64,000 nucleotides of DNA from Arthrobacter sp. SLBN-112 (GTDB taxonomy: Bacteria > Actinomycetota > Actinomycetes > Actinomycetales > Micrococcaceae), in the NCBI RefSeq assembly GCF_006715225.1, contig NZ_VFMU01000001.1, positions 3,844,001-3,908,000 of the forward strand. Reading direction: 5' to 3'. Below are positions 34,885-44,070 of the stretch, piece after piece. The translations under genes were made by a program, and so were the position numbers. The first letter of the stretch is position 1. Each line of letters opens with the position of its first letter. The notes beneath the pieces were generated by a model that was given only the letters and a program-made list of their open reading frames with translations, ran no database searches and was not told the DNA's origin.

Positions 34885-35669
34885 CGCTGGGCCTCGCCTT
34901 CAGCGCCGTTGCCCGGCAGACCGCCGTCGGGCGCTTCCCTGCCGCTGGCGTCCTTCAGCCGCCTGGACTGGCCGACGACGGGGATCATCGACGTGTACAA
35001 GGCCTTGGCTTCGTCACGGATCACCACGCCGTTCCTGAGCTCAACCACCCGCTTGCGCATCTCGTTGACGATGTCGTCGTCGTGCGTGGCCATTACCACG
35101 GTGGTTCCGTTCTGGTTGATCTTGTCCAGCACCCCCATAATGCCCATGGACGTGGTGGGGTCCAGGTTTCCGGTGGGTTCGTCTGCGAGGAGGATCCCGG
35201 GCCGGTTGACCACGGCTCGGGCGATCGCCACGCGCTGCTGCTCGCCGCCGGAAAGCTCGTGCGGCATGCGGTGTTCCTTGCCTTCCAGGCCGACGGTCTT
35301 GAGGACTTCCGGGACCGTGTCGCGGATGACGCTCCGGCTCTTGCCGATGACCTGCATGGCGAAGGCTACGTTGGCGAACACGTTCTTTTGGGGCAGGAGG
35401 CGGAAGTCCTGGAAGACGACGCCGATGCCGCGGCGAAGGCGCGGAACCCGCCAACTGGAGATCTTGGCGACGTTCTGGCCGGCGACGTAGACAGCGCCGG
35501 ACGTTGCACGGTCTTCCTTCAGCACAAGGCGGAGGAACGTGGACTTTCCGGAGCCGGACGCGCCCACGAGAAAGGCGAATTCGCCGCGGTCAATCTCAAG
35601 GTTGATGGAGTCCAGCGCCGGGCGGGCTTTCTGGTCGTAAACCTTGGTGACATTTTCGAATCGGATCAT
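34881..35669 (-). CDS. ftsE: Cell-division ATP-binding protein FtsE
   Basis: 262-aa ABC ATPase with Walker [10 protein letters not shown], signature [14 protein letters not shown], Walker [13 protein letters not shown] and H-loop [10 protein letters not shown]. It carries a C-terminal extension (about 35 residues) beyond the usual length, Gly/Pro-rich. ATG at 35669 gives the canonical [11 protein letters not shown] start; the longer frame has no support. It is the first gene of ftsE-ftsX-M23-smpB. Confidence 0.96.
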   Translation of the reverse strand: MIRFENVTKVYDQKARPALDSINLEIDRGEFAFLVGASGSGKSTFLRLVLKEDRATSGAVYVAGQNVAKISSWRVPRLRRGIGVVFQDFRLLPQKNVFANVAFAMQVIGKSRSVIRDTVPEVLKTVGLEGKEHRMPHELSGGEQQRVAIARAVVNRPGILLADEPTGNLDPTTSMGIMGVLDKINQNGTTVVMATHDDDIVNEMRKRVVELRNGVVIRDEAKALYTSMIPVVGQSRRLKDASGREAPDGGLPGNGAEGEAQR

Positions 35670-35869
35670 GGCCCTAAGTACCCTGCAGGGCATGGCTGAT
35701 TCATGTGATGCAGCCCAGTTCTGCAGCCGGTGCACGGGTTTTCGTTTGGGGAAAGTAGGGCCCCGGCCCCTCGACTATACGCAGGATCCCTGGCGGTTGG
35801 GCCCGCTTTCGGGGGCGTGTCGCCGGATCAGCCGGGGCCGGCCGGCCTGGCGGGTTACTTGTCCTTCCC

Positions 35870-35875
35870 TATAAT
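35870..35875 (+). promoter_or_regulatory. -10 promoter element upstream of the mannosyltransferase gene
   Basis: TATAAT at 35870-35875 is a perfect -10 hexamer about 70 bp before the GTG at 35946. The upstream 17-bp position reads CTGGCG, a poor -35. The rest of the 276-bp intergenic region between ftsE and this gene shows nothing else. Confidence 0.55.
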
Positions 35876-35945
35876 GGGTGGCTGTGCCCTCAGACAGCCC
35901 GCCTGTTTCAGGAGCGTCCATCGTCCCCGGCAGGAAAGGCCCTTT

Positions 35946-36689
35946 GTGCGCGTCCTTACGATCATTCCCACCTACAACGAACTGGAATCGCTGCCCAAGA
36001 CGCTCCAGCGCCTTCGGAAGGCCGTTCCGGCGTCGGACGTGCTGGTGGTTGATGACAACAGCCCCGACGGCACCGGCCAACTTGCCGACGGATTCGCCGC
36101 CGAGGACTCCCAGGTCCACGTCCTGCACCGCAAGGGCAAGGAAGGCCTGGGCGCCGCCTACATCGCCGGCTTCAAGTGGGGCCTGGACGCCGGCTACGAC
36201 GTCCTCGTCGAGATGGACGCCGACGGCTCGCACCAGCCCGAACAGCTTCCCCAACTGCTCGAAGCCGTGGATCAGGGCGCAGACCTGGCCATGGGCTCGC
36301 GCTGGGTTCCCGGCGGCAGCGTGGTCAACTGGCCGCTGTACCGCCAGGCGATCTCCAGGATCGGCAGCACCTACGCCCGGCTGATGCTCGGCCTGCGGAT
36401 CAAGGACGTCACCGGCGGCTACCGGGCATTCCGCAGGACCACCCTGGAAAAGCTCAACCTGGACCAGGTTGACTCGGTGGGCTACGGCTTCCAGGTGGAC
36501 CTGGCATGGCGCGTGGCCAAACTGGGGCTCCGCATCGAAGAACGCCCCATCACCTTCGTGGAACGCGAACTCGGCGCCTCAAAGATGAGCGGCAACATCG
36601 TGATCGAGGCAATGGTGAACGTCACCCGCTGGGGACTGGCAGCCCGCTGGAACACCCTGACCCAGCGTCCCCGTGGTGAGCAAAAGTAA
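35946..36689 (+). CDS. ppm1: Polyprenol monophosphomannose synthase (GT2)
   Basis: 247-aa dolichol-phosphate-mannose-synthase-like glycosyltransferase that makes the lipid mannose donor for lipomannan and glycoproteins. The GT-A motif is [30 protein letters not shown] and the metal site [15 protein letters not shown]-terminal [15 protein letters not shown] is diagnostic. It has no C-terminal membrane domain, so the acyltransferase-like partner of some actinobacteria is missing here. GTG 35946 is preferred; AAGG lies 6 nt upstream. Confidence 0.88.
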   Translation: MRVLTIIPTYNELESLPKTLQRLRKAVPASDVLVVDDNSPDGTGQLADGFAAEDSQVHVLHRKGKEGLGAAYIAGFKWGLDAGYDVLVEMDADGSHQPEQLPQLLEAVDQGADLAMGSRWVPGGSVVNWPLYRQAISRIGSTYARLMLGLRIKDVTGGYRAFRRTTLEKLNLDQVDSVGYGFQVDLAWRVAKLGLRIEERPITFVERELGASKMSGNIVIEAMVNVTRWGLAARWNTLTQRPRGEQK

Positions 36690-36707
36690 TTTCAGGCCGG
36701 AACACGC

Positions 36708-36754
36708 AAAAGGAACTGCCCCGACACTTTTGATGCCGGGGCAGATCCTTTTTC
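36708..36754. terminator. Bidirectional terminator between the mannosyltransferase and prfB
   Basis: Hairpin with inner stem CTGCCCCG / CGGGGCAG and outer AAAAGGA / TCCTTTTT, separated by one mismatch. T runs flank it on both strands. It lies between convergent genes. Confidence 0.88.
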
Positions 36755-36787
36755 GAGCTGAGGCTCCAGCTCATATGGGAGCCCAAA

Positions 36788-37909
36788 TCAGTTGCTGTTA
36801 CCGGCGTTGCGGTTGTCAGTACGCCAGCGGATGCCCGCGTCGATGAAGTCGTCGATCTCGCCGTCGAACACTGCCGACGTATTGCCCACTTCGTGTTCCG
36901 TGCGCAGGTCCTTGACCATCTGGTAAGGGTTCAGGACGTAGGAGCGCATCTGGTCACCCCACGATGCTTTGACATCGCCGGCCAGCGCCTTCTTCTCCGC
37001 ATCCTCCTGCTCCTTCTTCAACAGGAGGAGCCGGGACTGCAGAACACGCATGGCGGCGGCGCGGTTCTGCAGCTGCGATTTCTCGTTCTGCATGGACACC
37101 ACGGTGCCGGTGGGAATGTGGGTAAGGCGGACCGCAGAGTCGGTGGTGTTGACCGACTGGCCACCGGGGCCGGATGAGCGGAATACGTCCACCCTGATCT
37201 CGTTGTCCGGGATTTCGATTGAGTCGGTCTGCTCGATCAGCGGGATGACTTCCACGGCCGCGAAGGACGTCTGGCGGCGTCCCTGGTTGTCGAAGGGGCT
37301 GATCCGGACAAGGCGGTGGGTTCCGGCTTCCACGCTCAGGGTGCCGTACGCATAAGGAGCCTTCACCTCGAAGGTGGCCGATTTGAGCCCGGCTTCCTCC
37401 GCGTAGGAGGTGTCCATGACCGTTGTGGGGTAACCGTGCCTCTCCGCCCAGCGGAGGTACATGCGCATCAGCATCTCGGCAAAGTCTGCAGCGTCCACTC
37501 CTCCCGCTCCGGCGCGGATGGAGACGACGGCTTCGCGTTCGTCGTATTCGCCGGACAGCAGGGTCACCACTTCCAGGTCCTTGAGGGCTTTCTTGACGGA
37601 CTCGAGTTCAGCCGCGGCCTCCCCCATGGAGTCCGCGTCGTCCTCGTCCTGCCCAAGCTCCACCAGGACTTCGAGGTCGTCAATCCTGGATGCCAGGTTG
37701 GTGAGGCGCTCAAGTTCGGACTGGCGGTGGGAAAGCCGGGAGGTGATTTTCTGCGCGGCTGCAGGATCGTCCCAGAGGTCCGGCTCCCCTGCCCGCTCGC
37801 TGAGTTCGGCGATGTCTTCCTTGAGTGTCTCCACGTCGCTGACGCGTTCAATGGACTCGTAGGTGGCGCGAAGCGCGCGGATTTCAGCGGAAAAATCAAT
37901 ATTGGCCAT
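36788..37909 (-). CDS. prfB: Peptide chain release factor 2
   Basis: 373-aa class I release factor for UGA and UAA. The peptidyl-hydrolysis motif is [20 protein letters not shown]. The codon recognition loop lies in [18 protein letters not shown]. It is a single uninterrupted frame, so there is no programmed +1 frameshift as in E. coli. Convergent to ppm1. Confidence 0.97.
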   Translation of the reverse strand: MANIDFSAEIRALRATYESIERVSDVETLKEDIAELSERAGEPDLWDDPAAAQKITSRLSHRQSELERLTNLASRIDDLEVLVELGQDEDDADSMGEAAAELESVKKALKDLEVVTLLSGEYDEREAVVSIRAGAGGVDAADFAEMLMRMYLRWAERHGYPTTVMDTSYAEEAGLKSATFEVKAPYAYGTLSVEAGTHRLVRISPFDNQGRRQTSFAAVEVIPLIEQTDSIEIPDNEIRVDVFRSSGPGGQSVNTTDSAVRLTHIPTGTVVSMQNEKSQLQNRAAAMRVLQSRLLLLKKEQEDAEKKALAGDVKASWGDQMRSYVLNPYQMVKDLRTEHEVGNTSAVFDGEIDDFIDAGIRWRTDNRNAGNSN

Positions 37910-38032
37910 GGTGGTTTAAGCCTACGCTATCGCTGGATACGGCCACGCTTGGGAGCGTGCCGGCCCAATGGCCCCGCATCGTGCCTGCCTCCTCATGCTC
38001 AACGCGGGTGTTTGGCTCTGCCGGTGCGTGAT

Positions 38033-38479
38033 TCAGCGGGTCAGGCGCGAGCGCGCCGTGGACGTCGCCTCGATGCGGATACCGTCTGGAACGAGGAAGT
38101 TCACCACAGGCGGGTGCACGGCTGCAGTGAGGACCACGACGGCGGTGGAACCGTCCGGCGTACCCGTTGCCCCAGTGACGGCAAGACCGGAGAAACGCTG
38201 CGAGGCAGGACTTCTTGCGACGAAATCGGCAGCGACATTGCGGACGCGGGCGGGACTAAGGACAGCCGAGGGGCTTCCGCCCTGGGACGTGACTTCACCC
38301 AGTGTGTAGCTGTCGGCCGCCGCCAGCGAGGCGCCGTCCGCGAGGGACAGCAGGCGCTTGTGCTCCAGATAAACAGCAGATATACCGACGACGACCGTCG
38401 CCACCAAGAGCGCCAGGACGATGTAGCCGAGGATCATCACCATCACCTGGCCGCCCTCATCCGGTTCGCCGCGATTCAC
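38033..38479 (-). CDS. TadG/TadE-like pilus-assembly protein
   Basis: 148-aa protein with one N-terminal transmembrane segment (GQVMVMILGYIVLALLVATVVVGISAVYLE) and the DGASLAAADSY segment typical of actinobacterial TadG-like (Rv3654-type) proteins; the rest is extracytoplasmic. GTG overlaps the upstream tadE stop by 4 bp. It is the last visible gene of the split tad locus. Confidence 0.8.
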   Translation of the reverse strand: MNRGEPDEGGQVMVMILGYIVLALLVATVVVGISAVYLEHKRLLSLADGASLAAADSYTLGEVTSQGGSPSAVLSPARVRNVAADFVARSPASQRFSGLAVTGATGTPDGSTAVVVLTAAVHPPVVNFLVPDGIRIEATSTARSRLTR

Positions 38480-39099
38480 CGATACCTCCCCACCAGCTGT
38501 GTGGAGGACGCCTCCACCTCCGTGGCGGACAATCCATCCGCAAACGGTATGAACGGCAGCGGCACGTTCAGCCTGACAGTCACCGTTACCGCCGTTCCGG
38601 CGGCCTGGCAGTTGGCCGGGCTGCAGCTGGTGGTCATGCTGGCCATTTCTGCAGCGTGCCCGAAGTCGGAGAGGGCAAGGGCCACGGCCTGCTCAGCAGC
38701 TGCCTGGGCGGCGGGGGCATCGGGCTGTGCCACATAGACCTTGGCAGCCTGATCTGCGGCGCCCACCACGGCGAATGAGCCGCCTTGGATTTGGCCGACG
38801 GTGATGACGAAGTACACCAGCGGAACCATCAGCAGGAGTGCAAGGAACGTGAATTCGACGACTGCACTTCCGTCCTCTTGACTGCACTCTTGGCACTCAT
38901 ACACGAAGCCCGGCTCCGGGTGCTCCCGCTGGGAATGCCTGGGGCGCTTGATAGTGTCATCCACTCGTGTGCCCCCGGGACCCTCCCTGCAGAGCGCTTG
39001 CGCCAGGCGGGTGCGGAACGAAAAAGCACTGGAACCGGACTGGGCATGGGAGCAGGGCAATGGGCGGGCGCTGAACGGATCAGGGCTGAACAGCCGCAT
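38476..39099 (-). CDS. TadE family pilus protein (second copy)
   Basis: 207-aa frame; the TadE signature is GSAVVEFTFLALLLMVPLVYFVITVGQIQGGSFAVVGAADQAAKVYV, with an extracytoplasmic domain containing a Cys pair (CSPANC). The ATG at 39099 has AAAGG just upstream and overlaps the preceding tadE by 20 bp. The N-terminal 75 residues are atypical for TadE (Cys- and Arg-containing), so GTG 38964 is a possible true start. Confidence 0.78.
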   Translation of the reverse strand: MRLFSPDPFSARPLPCSHAQSGSSAFSFRTRLAQALCREGPGGTRVDDTIKRPRHSQREHPEPGFVYECQECSQEDGSAVVEFTFLALLLMVPLVYFVITVGQIQGGSFAVVGAADQAAKVYVAQPDAPAAQAAAEQAVALALSDFGHAAEMASMTTSCSPANCQAAGTAVTVTVRLNVPLPFIPFADGLSATEVEASSTQLVGRYR

Positions 39100-39493
39100 G
39101 CCCTTTCACCTCCAGCATGTCCCGTGGGCCAATGAACCCGATAACCGGCATTGGAGACCGGACGATTACTTCCAAAGTGCGCATGCCCTGGACCGTTACT
39201 TCCTGCGTACTGACCTGTTCGGCAAACCCCTCGTTCAGGGCCATGCCAATGAGGCTGCGGGTCCGTTCCCGGGCATCGGAGGCATTACGGTCAGCGAGTG
39301 TCCCGTACCGTGCACCAGAGGCCGCAGCATCGATGAGTGTGTTCCGGACGTGCAGAACCAGGGTCAGCTGGATGATCGCAAGGAAGAACATTGTCAGCAA
39401 CCCGCCAACGAGGACGAAGTCCACCACGGCTGAACCCCGCTCGCCCGGCCCGGACAGCTTGGGCTGCACCGGCCCGTGAGCGGATATCACCAT
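39080..39493 (-). CDS. TadE family pilus protein (first copy)
   Basis: 137-aa pseudopilin-like TadE: GERGSAVVDFVLVGGLLTMFFLAIIQLTLVLHVRNTLIDAAASGARYGTLADR. It carries one membrane helix and a small extracytoplasmic domain. It lies 3 bp after the small membrane-protein gene. Confidence 0.85.
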   Translation of the reverse strand: MVISAHGPVQPKLSGPGERGSAVVDFVLVGGLLTMFFLAIIQLTLVLHVRNTLIDAAASGARYGTLADRNASDARERTRSLIGMALNEGFAEQVSTQEVTVQGMRTLEVIVRSPMPVIGFIGPRDMLEVKGHAAVQP

Positions 39494-39496
39494 GGC

Positions 39497-39784
39497 TCAG
39501 CTTCCAACCTTGTCCATGGCCTGGTTGAACATGCTCTCCAAAGCGGGCCCAGCGAGCGCCAGGAGGGCTGCAACCAGGACGGCGGACATCAGGGTTATCA
39601 TCACCCATCCCGGCACGTCACCGCGCTCGGGATTATCCTTTGTGCTTGCCCGAAGCGGCTGGAAGCCTTCATTGAGATGCCAGCCTGTATGCCGGCTCGC
39701 CCTGGCGGTGCGGGGCACTTTTAGCTGCACTGTGGCCGTAAGGCCAAGAAGCAGCAGCAGACAGCGGGTTCCCATGTTTTGCAT
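39497..39784 (-). CDS. Small membrane protein of the tad cluster (possible pilin-like)
   Basis: 95-aa protein with an N-terminal hydrophobic stretch (CLLLLLGLTATVQL), then ERGDVPGWVMITLMSAVLVAALLALAGPALESMFNQAMDKVGS, a single helix preceded by a Gly that could be a prepilin-peptidase site. AGGA lies 6 nt before ATG. Position between tadC and tadE is where the Flp pilin usually lies, but the conserved Glu+5 of Flp pilins is not present, so pilin identity is uncertain. Confidence 0.6.
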   Translation of the reverse strand: MQNMGTRCLLLLLGLTATVQLKVPRTARASRHTGWHLNEGFQPLRASTKDNPERGDVPGWVMITLMSAVLVAALLALAGPALESMFNQAMDKVGS

Positions 39785-39858
39785 CTTGCGTCCTATTCCT
39801 GGTTCCTAGAGTGGCTTTTGGTAGATGAAACAAATTCGGGCTCCGGGTTTTTCTCCTG

Positions 39859-39942
39859 TCAGAAGCCCAGATTGATGGCCGCGAGGCCGGGGAAGACAGC
39901 AAACACAACGGTCAGGGGAAGCACTCCGAAGACCAGCGGCAC
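39859..39942 (-). pseudogene. tadC: C-terminal remnant of tadC
   Basis: On the minus strand the 27 codons from GTG (39942) read VPLVFGVLPLTVVFAVFPG... ending LGF, TGA. This is the usual TadC C-terminus and its last membrane helix. The tadC-derived part begins at the CCGCT core (39939-39935); bases upstream belong to the integrated element. With the large fragment at 49476-50354 it rebuilds a 313-aa TadC. Confidence 0.9.
39935..39939 (-). other. Left attachment core of the element
   Basis: CCGCT on the minus strand, at the junction between element DNA (…ACAACCAGGGTG) and the tadC 3' remnant (GGTCTTCGG…). It is the left copy of the duplicated crossover core. Confidence 0.8.
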
Positions 39943-40476
39943 CCTGGTTGTGCAACGGTTGTATTACGAGTGCGCGGAAGGCTGCCTTCATAAGGCGTTC
40001 TGGTAGATCATCGACAACTACGCAGACGAGTGAGGGGTCTTAGAGCCTGTGGATTACCGCTAAAAGGCCGGGGGCAGAAATCCCTTCAATCTCGCGGAAA
40101 GCGGAGGGATACAGCGTAGAAGCCCTTGTGGATTTCCCAGAGCAAAGTTCCACATCGGAACATGAAGTGCGGGAAATAGCGCACCCCGATTGTAGGGTTG
40201 TGGATAGCAGCAAAACCCGCTGCCGCGATGGATACAAATCGACCCCGCCATTGGGGCTCTGAGGGCAAGTCAGAGCTTGGCGGGGTCGTATTTGGCCGTC
40301 GCATCCATCCCGACCCCTGCTGTGTCTACGAGGAGTGTGAAGGAATACCTAGGAATGTTCTAGCTCCTCAAACAATACATGAACCAACCTCACCCAGCCA
40401 TGAATGTGCGGCAACGAGGTCAGGATCATGAGCGAACACCGCAGGGTCGTCTATCCCTCTCTCGAAAGGAGAAGGA
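39943..40476. other. Left end of the element, non-coding
   Basis: About 530 bp without a convincing gene. It holds the attachment arm and the strong nested hairpin at 40240-40288. The short open frames here lack ribosome sites and overlap the hairpin. Confidence 0.5.
40240..40288. repeat. Nested inverted repeat at the left end of the element
   Basis: Outer stem CGACCCCGCC (40240-40249) with GGCGGGGTCG (40279-40288) encloses an inner stem GCTCTGA (40256-40262) with TCAGAGC (40270-40276). Flanking AAAT and ATTT extend it. It may be a terminator, a structured RNA or a replication/packaging signal of the element. Confidence 0.7.
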
Positions 40477-40620
40477 ATGGCACCAGCCAGCGACCGCAAC
40501 TACTCAGTCCCCCCACGGCCACCAAGGCTTGACCAGATCTGCACGGTCATAAAGACCCTGGCAGCTGCGGCAACACCGATAATCGCCTGGCTCAGTTACG
40601 AGTACATGTCACGGCACTAG
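40477..40620 (+). CDS. 47-aa small protein with one hydrophobic segment
   Basis: MAPASDRNYSVPPRPPRLDQ followed by ICTVIKTLAAAATPIIAWLSYEYMSRH. AAGGAGAAGGA directly precedes the ATG, the strongest ribosome site in the element's left part. The second half forms one probable membrane helix. A hairpin follows at 40632-40669. Family not recognised; it may be a holin-like or signalling peptide, but that is a guess. The strand is opposite to the rest of the element. Confidence 0.6.
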   Translation: MAPASDRNYSVPPRPPRLDQICTVIKTLAAAATPIIAWLSYEYMSRH

Positions 40621-40631
40621 GTGGTAGTAGC

Positions 40632-40669
40632 TAGCAGGGTCCCTCGCCTTTACGCAGGGGACCCTGCTA
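40632..40669. terminator. Hairpin between the 47-aa gene and the R-M gene
   Basis: Stem TAGCAGGGTCCC (40632-40643) with GGGACCCTGCTA (40658-40669) and a 14-nt loop. It has no clear T run, but it lies between two convergent genes. Confidence 0.65.
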
Positions 40670-40709
40670 CGCGTGCACCATTTGCGGATCGCATCAATGA
40701 ATCACCTTG

Positions 40710-43484
40710 TTAAACATCGATGGACAGCTTCTCTGATTCCAAAAGCAGTTCTTCCTGCCCAGTGAGCTTGGCATACGCGCGGAAAAGGACCTTCTGTCGG
40801 TCATCCATGGTGGATAGGGCCGCCTTGGTGCTGAAGACTCGGTCGACTGCCCTATCCACGGCTTGATGCGCTTTCAGCAACTCCGGCGGCATGGATAGGG
40901 GGTTGTACATGGTAGCCAGGCTCGAAGAGGGATGATTTTCCCTTGCCTTAATGACGAGTTGTGCTGCATCGACAATTGCCTGACGCTGCTTTGGCGTAAC
41001 TTTCGGGAAGGGAAAAGTGTTGTACGTATAAGTCCCCGAGAAGCGCGGATCTGATTTCAGCCTGCCCCCGATCGCCTTCATCCAGCCGATAAACATGGAC
41101 GAAGAAAGCACGCCCATAAGGAAGCCGTCTACATCTTCCGCCATAAAGGCCAAATTGCTTAAGATGATGTCCGGTTCCAGTTGGGCAACAGTGAAATAAG
41201 GTCGGTTGTGGCTGACGACGCTCGGGATCGCTAAGTACGGCCTGTTGATATGACGAACTTCCCCAAATCGCCAAGGGACGGATGCCAGTTTGTTTGTCGC
41301 CGCCCGATCGCTGTCCTCCCTGGCCGTCTTTACTGCCTTCACTCTTTCAGTGAGAACAGGGCTTCGCTGAATATCGGGGAGATCCTGCGCTTCTATCCAT
41401 AGGCACCACCGGGGCAGCTTATTCACCAGTTCCTTTGACCCCCAAAAAGGACGAACATGCTCTGCCGCGATAGGGTCGGCCATGACGGATTCGTAGTCTT
41501 TGGGCAAGACCACGAGATGCCCTCCGTCGTTAGGCATGTTCCCGAATATGGCTGGGGGAAAGTCCGGACACAGCGGACTGTTGCGTTTCTTCACCAGAAC
41601 AACCGGACCGTCCGCGAGGTAGGGATTTATACGCGTTGCATCAACTGGCGTCCCTTCTCCTCGTGAGTTCTCCGGATATATCCAGAGGGTCGGCTTAGGC
41701 GTCTTCGCTTTATCGAACCCCAGTATCGAGACGTGGACTGCGGCTTTACCCTTGGCTTCAGAGTCCCATTGCAGCGATCGGTGAGCAAACCGGCAACGCC
41801 AGCCCGCTTCAAGAATTGGCCGCCACAAGTCCGCGACAGGCTCGCCCTGACAGATGGAATTAGTAGATACAAAGGCCCACTGGCCATCCACGTCGCCATA
41901 GAAGTCGAGGGCCTTTTTATACCAAGCGGTGACGAAGTCGAAGTTGGAATTGAGCTGCTTACCCCAAACCAACTCCATGTCTTTGCGCTGTTCCTTACTA
42001 ATTGTCCGAGCGCCGTTGAAGGGAGGGTTCCCGAATATGATCGTGTCTTTGCTCTTCGGCACGACCTCGTCCCAGTTCTGATGAAGGGCGTTGACATTCC
42101 TGATGTCTGCCGTAATTGTGATAGGAAGTCGATCCGGCATATCCCCGAACTCTTCGGCGAAGCGGAGATTTGCTTGGTGGTCGACCATGAAGAAGGCGGC
42201 TTCCGCTATTTTCGCTGGCCATTCGTCAATCTCCAGCCCATGAAATTGATTAGGAGAAACGCGAAGCAGATGCACATAGTCGATAGCGGAAAGGATTCCC
42301 TGCCCAGTTTCCTCCCTCAGCTTCACCATGACTTCCAGCTCCAGATCCCTCATCTCGCGATAGGCCAGCAGCAAGAAGTTTCCACATCCGCACGCAGGGT
42401 CCATGAATTGGAATCGTCCAAGCGATTTGTGGAAAGACTCCAGCGCCGTCACGTTTGTTCCGCACGCGAGGAACTTCTCTCGAAGGGCGTCCAGGAATAA
42501 GGGACGAATGGTCTTGAGGATGTTCTCCTCCGAGGTGTAGTGCTCACCGCCAGACCTGCGCTGTTCGTCGTTACGGACTGTCTGAAACATGGAGCCAAAG
42601 ATGGCAGGACTGATCTGTGCCCAATCAAATTCGCTCGCCGTCAGGAGCTTTACCCTCATCTCCGGACTGAAGGTTGCTATACCGATCGGCTCCTTGAAAA
42701 GACCACCGTTCACGTAGGGAAAGCCCTTTAACGCGTGATCCAAATAGGGCGAACGTCGATCGACCGGGCGATCAAGAACCTGGAACAGTGAAGCCAGTTG
42801 CGGTCCCGTGTCCGTTCCATCCGGTGAGGTGCGTGCGCTGATGAAGTCGTTGAACAGTTTGCGCTTCCAGAGACCGGTATCGTCGCCAAAGAAAAGGAAC
42901 AAAAGTCGAACCATTAGCACTGACGTCTCGTGCTCATCAAAGCCAGTCTGAGCAAGTTCCTCATAGAGTTCGCCCATGAGGGCAACGGCCTTTTGGTTGG
43001 CCTCGACTTCCTCAGCAATGACTTTGTCGCGCTGATCCGTCAGAAAGCCAAACCTGTCGATCTGCTTGGCTAGATCAGCCGTGTTAAAGGTTTCTAATGC
43101 AGTCCCGTCGCCGTCCAGCCGCTTAATGCGAATCGTCTTGAAGTCGGACATCACAAGGGCGCGAGGCAGTTGGTGGTCCGGAATGTTAGGCAAGTAGTCC
43201 AACGCTTGGAAGGTCGCCTTATCCAGGTCCTTGCCTTCAGACTTCTGCTCCACGAGCAGTACCCCGGGCCAGAACATGTCGATGAAGCCAACACGATTCG
43301 TGGATGACTTCTTGATGGCGTGTTCAAATGAAGCGTTTACCCGCTTCCGGTCGATTCCGAAGACCGTAAGGAAGTCATTCCAGAACGACTGAGACTCGCC
43401 TTTCTCGTACGTTGTGCCCTTCCAGCGCGTGGCAAATTTTTGTGCCCTGCGCTTCACTTCGTTCCGAGAAAGTGCCTTCTCCAT
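40710..43484 (-). CDS. MmeI-family single-chain restriction-modification enzyme
   Basis: 924-aa protein, close to the 919 aa of MmeI. The N-terminal nuclease motif is Asp69 (FIDMFWPG) and Glu79-X-Lys81 (VEQKS), the D-X9-ExK spacing of MmeI. A helical spacer follows, and GEHYT (313-317) corresponds to methyltransferase motif X. Motif I is DPACGCGNFL (362-371) and motif IV is NPPF (486-489), indicating N6-adenine methylation. The target-recognition and C-terminal helical regions span about 600-924. All key residues are intact, so it should both methylate and cut (type IIL). The base composition looks lower in GC than the flanks. It is carried as cargo, ending near the left end of the element. 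Confidence 0.9.
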   Translation of the reverse strand: MEKALSRNEVKRRAQKFATRWKGTTYEKGESQSFWNDFLTVFGIDRKRVNASFEHAIKKSSTNRVGFIDMFWPGVLLVEQKSEGKDLDKATFQALDYLPNIPDHQLPRALVMSDFKTIRIKRLDGDGTALETFNTADLAKQIDRFGFLTDQRDKVIAEEVEANQKAVALMGELYEELAQTGFDEHETSVLMVRLLFLFFGDDTGLWKRKLFNDFISARTSPDGTDTGPQLASLFQVLDRPVDRRSPYLDHALKGFPYVNGGLFKEPIGIATFSPEMRVKLLTASEFDWAQISPAIFGSMFQTVRNDEQRRSGGEHYTSEENILKTIRPLFLDALREKFLACGTNVTALESFHKSLGRFQFMDPACGCGNFLLLAYREMRDLELEVMVKLREETGQGILSAIDYVHLLRVSPNQFHGLEIDEWPAKIAEAAFFMVDHQANLRFAEEFGDMPDRLPITITADIRNVNALHQNWDEVVPKSKDTIIFGNPPFNGARTISKEQRKDMELVWGKQLNSNFDFVTAWYKKALDFYGDVDGQWAFVSTNSICQGEPVADLWRPILEAGWRCRFAHRSLQWDSEAKGKAAVHVSILGFDKAKTPKPTLWIYPENSRGEGTPVDATRINPYLADGPVVLVKKRNSPLCPDFPPAIFGNMPNDGGHLVVLPKDYESVMADPIAAEHVRPFWGSKELVNKLPRWCLWIEAQDLPDIQRSPVLTERVKAVKTAREDSDRAATNKLASVPWRFGEVRHINRPYLAIPSVVSHNRPYFTVAQLEPDIILSNLAFMAEDVDGFLMGVLSSSMFIGWMKAIGGRLKSDPRFSGTYTYNTFPFPKVTPKQRQAIVDAAQLVIKARENHPSSSLATMYNPLSMPPELLKAHQAVDRAVDRVFSTKAALSTMDDRQKVLFRAYAKLTGQEELLLESEKLSIDV

Positions 43485-43585
43485 AGATTTTGTCCCCTTG
43501 ACTTACCGCATGCGGCCCAACCAGCCACTCGACTTAGTTTAGGGGCCAAGCCTGAGTCAGCCGCGCTGCCACACCAAGAGGCCAG

Positions 43586-43629
43586 GAAAGCCCCCACCCG
43601 CCATTCTTTATCAGGCGGATGGGGGCTTC
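43586..43629. terminator. Hairpin downstream of the late genes of the element
   Basis: Stem GAAAGCCCCCACCCGCC (43586-43602) with GGCGGATGGGGGCTTC (43614-43629), one mismatch, and a TTCTTTA loop. It follows the small gene 43750-44070 on the minus strand and separates it from the R-M gene. Confidence 0.75.
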
Positions 43630-43749
43630 CACTCTGGCGCTGGTGGCGACCGAAAGGAGGTGCTTGAAAGCCTCGTCACCATCGATCCCGCTCGCCCCAC
43701 GCCCCATGGCTGATGAGTGCCGGACAGCGGGTGACGTTTACGCCATGAC

Positions 43750-44070
43750 TTACTTGGACCCCCTACTGGCGGAGTGCTTTATAGCCCGCCGCCCGGACGA
43801 GGCGTCGTCATCTGCCGCCGCCCGAGGACGCAGGCGGGCGGCAAGCTGCTCATTCTGGACCGCAACAGCCCAGTCGGGCAGGGCCTCCCCTGGTACGAAA
43901 ACAACGTCGTTGCCCGATTCCGGGTGGACGGTGTGCAGATAGCCGAGCGAGATCCGCTCCGCTCCCCCGCCCGTCGTCAAACCGCCGCTACGCTCCGGCA
44001 CCGCCACAGCTTCAGCTTCGTCCTGATCGATGCCCTTGGCCTCCAGATCCTCACTGCCCCGGCTCATCAC
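43750..44070 (-). CDS. Small protein downstream of the capsid gene
   Basis: 106-aa protein MMSRGSEDLEAKGIDQDEAEA… not recognised. The ATG overlaps the capsid stop by 4 bp, so it is translated with it, a typical phage head-gene arrangement. The middle segment (ISLGYLHTVHPESGNDVVFVPGEALPDWAV) resembles small phage head/neck proteins in size and position only. The tail is basic. Confidence 0.65.
   Translation of the reverse strand: MMSRGSEDLEAKGIDQDEAEAVAVPERSGGLTTGGGAERISLGYLHTVHPESGNDVVFVPGEALPDWAVAVQNEQLAARLRPRAAADDDASSGRRAIKHSASRGSK

Noticed and set aside
36788..37909. Programmed frameshift in prfB
   Set aside because: The frame is continuous from ATG to stop with no internal UGA.
40198..40431. 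77-codon frame at the left end of the element
   Set aside because: Crosses the nested hairpin and has no ribosome site or recognisable features.
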